In this document: in pieces, positions 1 through 6,763 of the stretch | Numbering within the stretch: position 1 is the first letter of the stretch | Layout of the letters: the number at the start of each line of letters is the position of its first letter | Assembly (NCBI GenBank): GCA_007120685.1 | Contig: SKNG01000382.1 | Span: 1 to 8,515, forward strand | DNA: 8,515 nucleotides | Direction: 5' to 3' | Source: Paracoccaceae bacterium | Lineage (GTDB): Bacteria > Pseudomonadota > Alphaproteobacteria > Rhodobacterales > Rhodobacteraceae | The notes under the pieces: model-generated | Database searches by the model: none | The model's input: only the letters and a program-made list of their open reading frames with translations | Told to the model about the DNA's origin: nothing | Position numbers and translations under genes: made by a program

Positions 1-870
1 AAGCGTCTGGATCACCCGCAGATCGGCGCCGCCGGCCAGCAAATGGGTGGCGAAGGCATGGCGCAGCACATGCGGGCTCACTCGCGTCGGGTCCACCCCC
101 GCCCGCACCGCCACTTCCTTGACCAGCGCGTGAAACCGCTCACGCGCCATGTGGCCGCCGCCACGCGCCGGGAACAGATGGCGCGACGGCGGCCGGCCCT
201 GCGCCCGCGCGGATTCCTCGGCGCGGTCGCGATGGGCTAGCCAGATTGCGGCGGCGGCCCGCGCCGGGTCCGACAGCGGCACCAGCCGGTCCTTGCCGCC
301 CTTGCCGCGCACCATCAGCATCTCGGGCGCGCCGCGCAGCGCCGCATGCGGCAGGCTGACCAGTTCGCTGACCCGCAGACCGGTGGCATAGAGAAGCTCG
401 AACAGGCAGGCATTGCGCGCCCGCGCGGCGGCATCACGGCCGTGGTTGCGCGCGGCCTCCAGCAGCCGTGTGACCTCGTCCTCGCTCAGCGTGCCAGGCA
501 GGCGGGCGGCCCGGCCCGGCCCGTCGATGCGGATCGCCGGATTATCGCCGCGCCAGCCCTCGTCCTGGGCGAAGCGGTAAAACTGTTTGAGCGACGAAAG
601 CCGCCGGGCGCGGGTGGCGCGGGCCATGCCCTGCGCATCCAGCGCCACCAGATAGTCCTCGACCTGTCCACGCGTGGCCGCCGCAAGGCTGGTGCCGCGC
701 CCGGTGAACCATTCGGCGGCGTGGCGCAGGTCGCGCCCATAGGCGAGAAGCGTATTGCGCGCTGCCCCCTGTTCGGCGGCAATGGCATCCAGAAACGCCC
801 CGATCGCCCGCCGGTCCCCTGCCGCGACCGTCTCCCCGGCCTGATCGGCAAGCTCTGAACGGCGCGCCAC
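1..870 (-). CDS. xerD: Site-specific tyrosine recombinase XerD (3' end beyond window)
   Basis: Tyrosine recombinase that, with XerC, resolves chromosome dimers at dif during division. 290 codons are visible. The N-terminal SAM-like DNA-binding domain spans about residues 22-110 (AARNTLLAYGRDLR, then RATRARRLSSLKQFYRF). The catalytic domain starts near 125 and shows Arg166 (YATGLRVSELVSL), Lys190 (VRGKGGKDRLVPL) and His267/Arg270 (SPHVLRHAFATHLL). Sequence stops at IQTL, so the second catalytic His and the nucleophilic Tyr, expected about 3 and 12 residues further, lie outside. The GTG start is the only in-frame start between the preceding in-frame TGA and the conserved domain; its ribosome binding site is weak. 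It follows the exported-protein gene after 3 bases and is probably co-transcribed and translationally coupled. Identity as XerD rather than XerC rests on resemblance to Rhodobacterales XerD proteins as I know them; an XerC or other phage-type integrase is less likely in this core-gene setting. Confidence 0.94.
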   Translation of the reverse strand, partial: MARRSELADQAGETVAAGDRRAIGAFLDAIAAEQGAARNTLLAYGRDLRHAAEWFTGRGTSLAAATRGQVEDYLVALDAQGMARATRARRLSSLKQFYRFAQDEGWRGDNPAIRIDGPGRAARLPGTLSEDEVTRLLEAARNHGRDAAARARNACLFELLYATGLRVSELVSLPHAALRGAPEMLMVRGKGGKDRLVPLSDPARAAAAIWLAHRDRAEESARAQGRPPSRHLFPARGGGHMARERFHALVKEVAVRAGVDPTRVSPHVLRHAFATHLLAGGADLRVIQTL

Positions 871-873
871 CCG

Positions 874-2586
874 TCAGCCCCGCCGTTCCAGGATCAGCGC
901 CTGCAGCGCCGTGGCGCGCGCCTGCTCGTCCAGCCCCAGATGCCGCATCAGCGCCAGCGCGTTGCCCAATGCATTGGGGTCGATCACACCGTCCAGCCGC
1001 GCCAGCGCGATCAGCAATGCCTCGCCCGCCCGTCCCGCCGCGATCTGCCCGGCCAGCCCGTCCGGCAAGTCAGACAGGTCTGGCCCCATGACCTCGGCAA
1101 CGATCTGCTGCAACACCGTGGCGCCGCCCGGCAGCGGCTCGGGCGGCGCGCCCAGCGCGACGGCAGCCAGGAACCGTTGCCGCGCATCGCCATCGGCAAG
1201 CCGGCGCGCGGCGGGGGCCGGGTCGGCGTCCAGAAGCCCGATGGTCGCCGCCAATTGTGCCGCGGCGCCTTCCAGCGGTGCCGCCAGCAGCGCCTCGGCA
1301 TAAAGTGCGGCGAAGGCAACCTCCAGTTCGGCATCCACGATCAGCGGCCAGGCGAGTTCCAGTGCCGCCCCGATCGGCGCGCCCGCGCCGCGCTCCAGCG
1401 CCGCCTCCAGCTGCTGGATCGCGCGCACCCGTTCCCAGATCCCGCCCGAGGCCGCCGCATGCCGCTCGGTATAAAGCCCCAAGAGCCGGTTCGGCGGCAG
1501 GGCGCCGGCGCGCACCAGCCGCTCCGCCGCTTCCAGCTGGGCGCGCCAGCCGATGGTGCCGCGCAGATCGGCATGGGCAAAGGCCACCGGCAGCCCATGC
1601 GCCGCAACCGGCGCGCCCACCGCCTCCAGCAGGCGCCAGGCCAGCGGGCTCAGGTTCTGCGGCTGCACGTAATCCTCGCCCAGCCAGGGCGGCGGCTCGT
1701 CGCCATGCATGATGTCGTCGGCATCTAGGAATTGTGCCAGCAGCTCCCGATACAGCGGGCGCAGCCGGTCGGCCTCGGAAAGCTGCGCGTGCAGCCGCTC
1801 GGCCTCGGCCCAGCGCCCGTCGCGGGCGAGGCAGAATATCCGCTGGGCAGCGCCGGTAAAGGGCGGCGTGCCCTCCAGCACATCGCGGCAGGCCGGCCCC
1901 TCGTCGCCCAGCAACAGCGCGATGTCAAAGGCTCGGGCGCGCAGTGCCATGTCCGTGCTGCCCAGCGCCTCCATGATCGCCGCCGCCTGATCCAGCGCGC
2001 CGAAGGCGATCAGCTTGTCGATCCGTGCCAGCACGAAGGCATTGGCCGCATCCTGCCGCGCGATGTCGCTGGCGGCGCCTGGTTCCGCAGCCGGCGGGGT
2101 GAATTCGGCCATGAGCAGCGCCAGCCCCAGCCGGCGCAGCGCCGGCAGGGTGTCGGTGGGCAAGGCGCGCAGCAGTGCGGCCAGTTCCACCGCCGGCGTG
2201 GCCCCCCAGAGCCCGGCCGGAAGGCCCGCGCGCGCGGCCGGGAACAGGCCCACCGCCTCGGGCCGGGGCGCGTCGATCGACTGCATGGTGATGATGTCGC
2301 GCACCCAAAGATCGCCGGTATCCGGCGTTACCGGATGGGTGCTGCCGTCAACGGCGTCCGCATTGCTGCCGTCGTCGCCCGCCGACGCGGAAGGCGCCGG
2401 GCTTTGCAGCCAGTCGATGGCCGAGAGCGGCGCCTGCGCGCGGGCCGGGCCAGGGGCCGGCGCCAGCGTCACCGCGGCACCGATCAGCCCGGCAAGCATC
2501 AGCGCCGGCGCGCGCCACCGGAAGGCGCCGCCGGCCCCTGGCCGGTCAGTTTCCGAAATGGTCGCTGCTGCCGTCTCAGTTCGCAT
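874..2586 (-). CDS. Exported Ala-rich helical protein of unknown function
   Basis: 570 aa; I do not recognise a named family. Residues 1-52 look like a Sec signal peptide: basic RWR at 23-25, hydrophobic APALMLAGLIGAAVTLA at 26-42, and an Ala-x-Ala cleavage region (PARAQA) near 50-52. Residues 53-100 are polar and low-complexity (SPAPSASAGDDGSNADAVDG), a likely flexible linker. From about 130 to the end it is almost all amphipathic Ala/Leu helices (for example LRRLGLALLMAEF, ALDQAAAIMEALG, RWAEAERLHAQLSEA), like a TPR-type or other alpha-solenoid, without a clear TPR consensus. Exactly two cysteines, Cys233 and Cys252, sit on successive helices and could form a disulfide in the periplasm. An ATG lies 60 bases upstream, but the 2586 start is preferred because it gives a compact signal peptide and overlaps the upstream small gene by 11 nt. 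Its place between a small membrane protein and xerD suggests an envelope or division-linked role; this is inference only. Confidence 0.85.
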   Translation of the reverse strand: MRTETAAATISETDRPGAGGAFRWRAPALMLAGLIGAAVTLAPAPGPARAQAPLSAIDWLQSPAPSASAGDDGSNADAVDGSTHPVTPDTGDLWVRDIITMQSIDAPRPEAVGLFPAARAGLPAGLWGATPAVELAALLRALPTDTLPALRRLGLALLMAEFTPPAAEPGAASDIARQDAANAFVLARIDKLIAFGALDQAAAIMEALGSTDMALRARAFDIALLLGDEGPACRDVLEGTPPFTGAAQRIFCLARDGRWAEAERLHAQLSEADRLRPLYRELLAQFLDADDIMHGDEPPPWLGEDYVQPQNLSPLAWRLLEAVGAPVAAHGLPVAFAHADLRGTIGWRAQLEAAERLVRAGALPPNRLLGLYTERHAAASGGIWERVRAIQQLEAALERGAGAPIGAALELAWPLIVDAELEVAFAALYAEALLAAPLEGAAAQLAATIGLLDADPAPAARRLADGDARQRFLAAVALGAPPEPLPGGATVLQQIVAEVMGPDLSDLPDGLAGQIAAGRAGEALLIALARLDGVIDPNALGNALALMRHLGLDEQARATALQALILERRG

Positions 2587-2740
2587 CAAGGTCGATCGGA
2601 ATGCTGCGCGGCTCCGGCTCCATGCCGATATCGCCAAAATAGGCAAAGGCGACCAGACCCAGCAAGCCGAGAATCAGCAGCATGAAGATTAGTCGGAACA
2701 GATACCCCAGAAAGCTGGGGCGTTTTTCGCTGTAGGCCAT
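2576..2740 (-). CDS. Small single-pass membrane protein, 54 aa
   Basis: 54-residue protein beginning MAYSEKRPSFLGYLF. A basic-flanked N-terminus (Lys6, Arg7, Arg16) is followed by one strongly hydrophobic segment at about residues 12-35 (LFRLIFMLLILGLLGLVAFAY). A short acidic/proline tail follows (DIGMEPEPRS...DLDAN). By the positive-inside rule the N-terminus is probably cytoplasmic and the tail periplasmic. The stop codon overlaps the ATG of the exported protein by 11 nt, a strong sign of a real coding pair and of translational coupling. The ribosome binding site is modest (AGAGA about 6 nt before the ATG). An in-frame ATG at 2845 would add 35 Arg/Pro-rich residues and run through the GC hairpin, so I reject it. 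I know no function; similar tiny membrane ORFs next to xerD are annotated hypothetical in Rhodobacterales as far as I recall. Confidence 0.83.
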   Translation of the reverse strand: MAYSEKRPSFLGYLFRLIFMLLILGLLGLVAFAYFGDIGMEPEPRSIPIDLDAN

Positions 2741-2965
2741 GATTTCTCTGTCGGAATGCTCTGTCTGCGGCGTCAGGCGTTGCGGGCGGCGCGGCCGGTC
2801 CTGCGCCCGGCCGCGCCGGGGTGGTTTATATATGGCCTTTTCCACGATATCACGTCATTCAGCCTCGGGTCGGTGTTTTTCTGCCTGATGGGCGAAAAGG
2901 CGCGGGGGGCACGCGGTGCAGCGGGCGGCGGCGATTGCCGGGGCAGGAGGGGGCTGAGGGCCAGA
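2741..2965. promoter_or_regulatory. Divergent promoter region between the xerD-side genes and aroKB
   Basis: 225-nt gap between divergently read genes. An AT-rich patch at 2825-2880 stands out from GC-rich surroundings. It contains TATAAA on the minus strand (2825-2830), a possible -10 box for the leftward genes, although no good -35 is seen 16-18 nt upstream. On the plus strand GATATC (2846-2851) is a poor -10 candidate for aroK. Both directions must start here or read through from elsewhere. The exact promoters are not resolvable by eye. Confidence 0.4.
2787..2818. repeat. Perfect 12-bp GC inverted repeat
   Basis: CGGCGCGGCCGG at 2787-2798 is the exact reverse complement of CCGGCCGCGCCG at 2807-2818, separated by 8 nt (TCCTGCGC). 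If leftward transcription starts near 2818-2825, this would lie at the very 5' end of the mRNA for the small membrane protein, about 47 nt before its ATG. No T-run follows on either strand, so it is not a simple intrinsic terminator. It may be an operator, an mRNA-stabilising hairpin, or a product of GC-rich base composition. Confidence 0.6.
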
Positions 2966-3547
2966 ATGGGCAGGCGGTTGCACAGGGGCGTGGTGCTGGT
3001 CGGCATGATGGGCGCCGGCAAGACCGCCGTGGGCCGCGACCTGGCACGGCAGCTGGGTGTTGGATTCACCGATTCCGACGCCGAGATCGAGGCCGCCGCC
3101 AATCTGACCATCGCCGAGATCTTCGCCCGCGACGGCGAGCCCTTCTTCCGGCAGAAGGAAGCCCAGGTCATCGCGCGGCTGCTCGACGGCCCGCCCGGCG
3201 TGCTGTCGGTGGGGGGCGGTGCGTTTCTGGCGCCGCAGACCCGGGCGCTGATTGCCGCGCGCGGGGTCTCGGTCTGGCTGAAGGTGCCGCTGGATCTGCT
3301 TTGGGCACGGGTGCGGCGCAAGACCACGCGGCCCCTGCTGCGCACCCCAGATCCGCGCGGCACGCTGGCGCGCATGCTGGCCGAGCGCGAGCCGGTCTAT
3401 GCCCTGGCCGATGTGACGGTCGAGGCGCGGCCTGGCGATGCGGTGGAGGCAACGGCGGCGCGGGTTCTGGAAGCGCTGCAGGCGGTGCCGGCGCTGTTGA
3501 ACGGGGTGCCGGCGGGGGTGCGGAAAGGGGCGGGGGGGCATGACTGA
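2966..3547 (+). CDS. aroK: Shikimate kinase (EC 2.7.1.71)
   Basis: Phosphorylates shikimate to shikimate 3-phosphate with ATP in the cytoplasm, the fifth step to chorismate. 193 aa. Visible motifs: Walker A GMMGAGKT (13-20); the DSD pair Asp36/Asp38 for Mg and shikimate; FFRQKE with Arg62, the shikimate-binding FRxxE; GGGA (83-86), the Walker B-like shikimate loop; RPLL with Arg122 in the ATP lid; and AEREPVY with Arg141. All key residues are present. A Gly-rich C-terminal tail of some 15 residues runs past the usual fold end. Start at 2966 is chosen because the fold begins 8 residues later and GAGGG lies 5 nt upstream. An in-frame ATG at 2888 lacks a ribosome binding site and adds a low-complexity Arg/Gly stretch. 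The stop overlaps the aroB start by 8 nt, so the two are coupled in one operon. AroK and AroL are isozymes; the linkage to aroB favours aroK. Confidence 0.96.
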   Translation: MGRRLHRGVVLVGMMGAGKTAVGRDLARQLGVGFTDSDAEIEAAANLTIAEIFARDGEPFFRQKEAQVIARLLDGPPGVLSVGGGAFLAPQTRALIAARGVSVWLKVPLDLLWARVRRKTTRPLLRTPDPRGTLARMLAEREPVYALADVTVEARPGDAVEATAARVLEALQAVPALLNGVPAGVRKGAGGHD

Positions 3548-4685
3548 ACAGGGGGCTGAGCCGGGCGCGATGGCCAGGGTCGAACGGGTGGGCGTGGCGC
3601 TGGGGCCGCGCAGCTATGACGTGCTGGTGGGCGCGGGCTTGCTGGCGCGGGCCGGCGCCGAGATTGCGCCGCTTCTGTCGCGCCCGCGTTTGGCGGTGCT
3701 GACCGAGGAACGGGTGGCAGCGTTGCATCTGGAAGGGCTGCGGGCCGGGCTGGAGGCGGAAGGGATCGCCATGTCGGCGCTGGCCCTGCCGCCGGGTGAG
3801 GGGACGAAGGGCTGGGCCGGGCTGGAGCGCGCGGTGGAATGGCTGATCGCCGAGAAGGTGGAGCGCGGCGACATGGTGCTGGCGCTGGGGGGCGGGGTGA
3901 TCGGCGATCTGGCCGGGTTTGCGGCGGCGGTGCTGCGGCGGGGGGTGCGTTTCGTGCAGGTGCCGACCAGCCTGCTGGCGCAGGTGGACAGTTCGGTGGG
4001 CGGCAAGACCGGGATCAACAGCGCGCAAGGCAAGAACCTGATCGGCGCCTTTCACCAGCCCAGCCTGGTGCTGGCCGATATCGGGCTCCTGGACAGCCTG
4101 CCACGGCGCGATTTTCTGGCCGGTTATGGCGAGGTGGTGAAATACGGGCTCTTGGGCGACGCCGGGTTTTTCGAATGGCTGGAGGCCAAGGGGCCGGCGC
4201 TGGCCGCGGGCGACCGGGGATTGCGCGCGCAGGCGGTGCGGCATTCGGTGGCGATGAAGGCCGCGATCGTGGCGCGCGACGAGACCGAGGCCGGCGAGCG
4301 CGCGCTTCTGAACCTGGGCCATACCTTCGGCCATGCGCTGGAGGCGGCGACGGGCTATTCCGACCGGTTGCTGCATGGCGAGGCGGTGGGGCTGGGCTGT
4401 GTGCTGGCGTTTGAACTGTCCGCGCGGTTGGGCCTCTGCCCGCAGGAGGCGCCGGGCCGGGTGGCGGCACATCTGGCGGCGATGGGGCTGCCGTATCGGT
4501 TGGATCAGGTGTCGGGGGGGCTGCCGGGGGCGGAGGCGCTGATCGGTCTGATGGCGCAGGACAAGAAGGTGCTGGCGGGGCGGATGCGTTTTGTGCTGGC
4601 GCGGGGTATCGGGCAGGCCTTTGTCAGCGGGGATGTGCCAGGCGATGCGTTGCGCGCCGTGCTGGAGGAGGCGCTGGAAGGGTGA
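3540..4685 (+). CDS. aroB: 3-Dehydroquinate synthase (EC 4.2.3.4)
   Basis: Converts DAHP to 3-dehydroquinate, the second step of the shikimate pathway, using NAD and a divalent metal (Zn or Co). 381 aa, normal for the family. The NAD-binding core GGGVIGDLAGF lies at 117-127, and VPTSLLAQVDSSVGGKTGIN at 141-160 is close to invariant. The metal ligands are Glu198 (GYGEVVKYGLL), His261 (NLGHTFGHALE) and His279 (LLHGEAV), with spacing matching E. coli Glu184/His247/His264. Lys342 and Lys343 (AQDKK) are also present. ATG 3540 overlaps the end of aroK and has GGAAAGGGG about 9 nt upstream; ATG 3570 (MARVERVGVALG) is a shorter alternative that still keeps the whole fold. The gene ends just before a hairpin/T-run element and faces edd convergently, so the aroKB operon probably stops here. 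Confidence 0.98.
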   Translation: MTEQGAEPGAMARVERVGVALGPRSYDVLVGAGLLARAGAEIAPLLSRPRLAVLTEERVAALHLEGLRAGLEAEGIAMSALALPPGEGTKGWAGLERAVEWLIAEKVERGDMVLALGGGVIGDLAGFAAAVLRRGVRFVQVPTSLLAQVDSSVGGKTGINSAQGKNLIGAFHQPSLVLADIGLLDSLPRRDFLAGYGEVVKYGLLGDAGFFEWLEAKGPALAAGDRGLRAQAVRHSVAMKAAIVARDETEAGERALLNLGHTFGHALEAATGYSDRLLHGEAVGLGCVLAFELSARLGLCPQEAPGRVAAHLAAMGLPYRLDQVSGGLPGAEALIGLMAQDKKVLAGRMRFVLARGIGQAFVSGDVPGDALRAVLEEALEG

Positions 4686-4706
4686 GCAGGGCCCGATAAG
4701 CAGGGC

Positions 4707-4791
4707 AGGGGGGCGCTGCCCCCCTCTTGGCCTGCGGCCAATTCACCCCCCGGGATATTTGTGGAGCAAAGAGGGGGCGGGCGGTTTTTTT
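4707..4791 (+). terminator. Tandem-hairpin terminator-like element after aroB
   Basis: Twenty-odd bases after the aroB stop: hairpin 1 AGGGGGGC/GCCCCCCT (4707-4714/4718-4725, loop GCT), hairpin 2 TTGGCC/GGCCAA (4727-4732/4736-4741, loop TGC), then a C-run, the AT-rich GGGATATTTGTGGAGCAAAG and a G-run. Seven T residues follow at 4785-4791. CCCCCTC at 4720-4726 can alternatively pair with GAGGGGG at 4771-4777, which excludes hairpin 1 and brings a stem within 7 nt of the T-run. The T-run orientation serves aroKB; edd, arriving from the right, ends at 4804 and would also read through the symmetric hairpins. I recall very similar G-run/C-run plus 'ATATTTxTGGAGCAAAGA' elements at many Rhodobacteraceae gene ends. 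Confidence 0.65.
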
Positions 4792-4803
4792 CGCCGATGT
4801 CGC

Positions 4804-6636
4804 TCAGAACAGGAAGGAGGCGCCGCTCTCGGCGCCGGCGGCGCGGCGGCGCAGCTGGGCGAAGAGGTCGCGGCCGCAGCCGGCGTCGTTTGCGGACAGA
4901 TCCGGGGTGGCGGGGGTGCGGGCGGCAAGGTCGGTGCCCGGGGCGTCCAGCCGGCCGGCGGGGGCGTCGAGGCGGATCAGGTCGCCGTTGCGCAGGCGGG
5001 AGAGGGGGCCGCCGGCCGCAGCTTCGGGCGTGACGTGGATCGCCGCCGGGACCTTGCCCGAGGCGCCGGACATGCGCCCGTCGGTGACCAGGGCCACCCG
5101 GTGCCCGCGGTCCTGCAGCACCGCCAGCAGCGGCGTCAGCGTATGCAGTTCCGGCATGCCATTGGCCTGCGGCCCCTGGAAGCGCACCACCACTACGCAG
5201 TCGGTGTTCAGCGCACCGGCGCGAAAGGCGTCCTTGACTGCTTCCTGGCTGTCGAAGATGCGGGCCGGGGCCTCGATAACGTGGCGTTCGGGGGCGACGG
5301 CCGAGGTCTTGATCACCCCTTCGCCCAGATCGCCCGTCAGCCGGCGCAGCCCGCCGGTGGGCTGGAACGGATCGGTGGCGGGGCGCAGGATGCGGTCGTT
5401 CAGACTGACGCGCGCCCCGCCCTCATGCGGGTCGACCCAGGCGAGGCTGCCGTCACCCTGCAGGCGGGGCTCCCGCGTGTAGCGGGCAAGGCCGGTGCCG
5501 GCGACGGTTTCGGTATCGGGGTGCAGGAGGCCCGCCTCCAGCAATTCGCCGATCAGAAAGGCCAGCCCGCCGGCGGCGTGGAAATGGTTCACATCCGCCA
5601 GACCGTTGGGATAGACCCGTGCCATCAGCGGCACCGCCTGAGCGATGGCGTCGAAATCCGCAGGCTCCAGCAAAATCCCCGCCGCCCGCGCCATCGCCGG
5701 CAGGTGCAGCACCAGGTTGGTCGAGCCCCCCGTCGCCATCAGCCCGACGATGCCGTTGACGAAGGCGCGCTCGTCCAGGATGCGCGCGGCGGGGCGGTAG
5801 TCATTGCCGAGCGCGGTGATCTGTGCGGCGCGGGAGACAGCGGCGGCGGTCAGCGCGTCGCGCATCTGGGTGCCCGGGTTGACGAAACTGGTGCCGGGCA
5901 GGTGCAGGCCCATGAATTCCATCAGCATCTGGTTCGTGTTCGCCGTGCCGTAGAAGGTGCAGGTGCCGGGGCCATGATAGCTGGCCATCTCTGCCGCCAT
6001 CAGATCGTCACGGCTGGCCCGGCCGGCGGCATGGGCCTGGCGCACCTTTGCCTTTTCGTCATTGGGCAGGCCCGAGGTCATCGGGCCTGCCGGCACGAAG
6101 ACCGCCGGCACATGGCCGAAACTGGCTGCCGCCATCACCAGCCCCGGTACGATCTTGTCGCAGACCCCCAACCAGAGCGCGGCATCGAAACAGTCATGGC
6201 TCATCGCCACGCCGGCCGAAAGCGCGATCACGTCGCGCGACATCAGCGACAGTTCCATCCCGGCCCGGCCCTGGGTCACCCCGTCGCACATCGCCGGCAC
6301 CCCGCCCGCCACCTGCGCCGTGGCCCCGGCGGCGCGGGCGGCGGTGCGGATCAGGGGCGGGAAGCGTTCGAACGGCTGATGGGCCGAGAGCATGTCGTTA
6401 TAGGCCGTGACGATGCCCAGGTGCGGCGCGCGCGCCTCGGCCAGTGTGTCCTTGTCCGCGCCCGTGGCGGCATAGGCATGCGCGGCGTTCGAACAGGAAA
6501 GATGCGCGCGCGCCGGGCCCTGATCGGCCGCGCGGGCGCAACGGTCCAGATAAGCGCCGCGCAGGGGCGCCGAGCGGCGGCGAATGCGCTCGGTGACCGA
6601 GGCGATGACGGGCGAAAGCGGGGAACTGTCTGGCAT
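4804..6636 (-). CDS. edd: 6-Phosphogluconate dehydratase (EC 4.2.1.12)
   Basis: Dehydrates 6-phosphogluconate to 2-keto-3-deoxy-6-phosphogluconate, the committed step of the Entner-Doudoroff pathway, in the cytoplasm. 610 aa, near the E. coli Edd length (603), and similar along its whole length. Landmarks: TAYNDMLSAHQPFERFP (77-93), QVAGGVPAMCDGVTQG (108-123), GVCDKIVPG with Cys159 and PGTCTFYGTANTNQ with Cys226, which correspond to the E. coli Edd [4Fe-4S] ligands Cys154 and Cys221; VNGIVGLMATGGSTN (293-307); and VTDGRMSGASGKVPAAIHVTPEA (517-539). These separate Edd from the related dihydroxy-acid dehydratase IlvD. The ATG at 6636 is the only start consistent with the fold; its ribosome binding site is weak (AAGGG about 14 nt upstream). 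No eda gene adjoins it here: downstream is the convergent aroB. A LacI-family-type operator at 6683-6696 suggests carbon-source control. Confidence 0.98.
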   Translation of the reverse strand: MPDSSPLSPVIASVTERIRRRSAPLRGAYLDRCARAADQGPARAHLSCSNAAHAYAATGADKDTLAEARAPHLGIVTAYNDMLSAHQPFERFPPLIRTAARAAGATAQVAGGVPAMCDGVTQGRAGMELSLMSRDVIALSAGVAMSHDCFDAALWLGVCDKIVPGLVMAAASFGHVPAVFVPAGPMTSGLPNDEKAKVRQAHAAGRASRDDLMAAEMASYHGPGTCTFYGTANTNQMLMEFMGLHLPGTSFVNPGTQMRDALTAAAVSRAAQITALGNDYRPAARILDERAFVNGIVGLMATGGSTNLVLHLPAMARAAGILLEPADFDAIAQAVPLMARVYPNGLADVNHFHAAGGLAFLIGELLEAGLLHPDTETVAGTGLARYTREPRLQGDGSLAWVDPHEGGARVSLNDRILRPATDPFQPTGGLRRLTGDLGEGVIKTSAVAPERHVIEAPARIFDSQEAVKDAFRAGALNTDCVVVVRFQGPQANGMPELHTLTPLLAVLQDRGHRVALVTDGRMSGASGKVPAAIHVTPEAAAGGPLSRLRNGDLIRLDAPAGRLDAPGTDLAARTPATPDLSANDAGCGRDLFAQLRRRAAGAESGASFLF

Positions 6637-6673
6637 GGCGCAGCGGGCGGCCCTTGCGGTGCGGTTGGACGGG

Positions 6674-6702
6674 AAGGTATCTAGCTAGCGCTAACAAGGC
6701 AA
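6674..6702 (-). promoter_or_regulatory. Candidate edd promoter
   Basis: TTGCCT at 6697-6702 as -35, with TACCTT at 6674-6679 as -10, gives a 17-nt spacer that consists mainly of the LacI-type palindrome. The -10 match is poor, as is common in GC-rich alphaproteobacteria. The expected transcript would start about 30 nt before the ATG. The position of the operator is the main support. Confidence 0.35.
6683..6696 (-). promoter_or_regulatory. LacI-family-type operator upstream of edd
   Basis: On the edd strand the site reads TGTTAGCGCTAGCT. It matches 12 of 14 positions of the LacI-family palindrome TGTTAGCGCTAACA, with a perfect TAGCGCTA centre. It lies 47 nt before the edd ATG. On the edd strand a possible -35 (TTGCCT, 6697-6702) directly precedes it, and weak -10 candidates (GATACC 6676-6681 or TACCTT 6674-6679) follow, so a bound repressor would cover the spacer. 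That LacI-type sugar regulators use such palindromes is established knowledge; the regulator's identity is unknown and none is encoded in the window. Confidence 0.6.
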
Positions 6703-6748
6703 GGCCGGGGGCGGACGGACCCTGACGCCCGGGCATGACATACCGTTG

Positions 6749-6763
6749 TGCTGCGGCGCAGCA
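6749..6763. promoter_or_regulatory. PhaR-type site CTGC-N3-GCAG in a 15-nt palindrome
   Basis: TGCTGCGGCGCAGCA has perfect 7-nt arms around a single central G and contains CTGC-GGC-GCAG. CTGC-N3-GCAG is the reported target of PhaR, the polyhydroxyalkanoate-granule regulator of Paracoccus and Rhodobacter. A 10-nt half copy (TGCTGCGGCG) recurs at 6787-6796, and TTGCA-N5-TGCAA lies at 6813-6827. The cluster is shared upstream DNA of edd (113 nt) and of the 52-aa gene (163 nt). Function is inferred from motif similarity only. Confidence 0.4.

Noticed and set aside
346..858. 170-aa plus-strand and 121-aa minus-strand frames over xerD
   Set aside because: Both are out of frame with XerD, whose conserved motifs are continuous from 870 to 1.
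1732..2685. 317-aa plus-strand open frame opposite the exported protein
   Set aside because: The minus-strand protein has a signal peptide, coherent amphipathic helices and a gene overlap; the plus frame is Arg/Gly-rich with no fold signature.
2756..2965. N-terminal extension of shikimate kinase to ATG 2756 or 2888
   Set aside because: The added residues are low-complexity Arg/Gly and cover the intergenic hairpin and AT-rich patch; the kinase fold begins just after 2966.
3168..4472. 434-aa minus-strand open frame opposite aroK and aroB
   Set aside because: Composition is Arg/Pro/Gln/His-rich shadow coding; the plus strand encodes two conserved enzymes with all catalytic residues.
4591..6684. 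697-aa plus-strand open frame opposite edd
   Set aside because: It is an antisense shadow of edd in GC-rich DNA; its product is Arg/Gly/His-rich without any recognisable domain, whereas edd is unambiguous.
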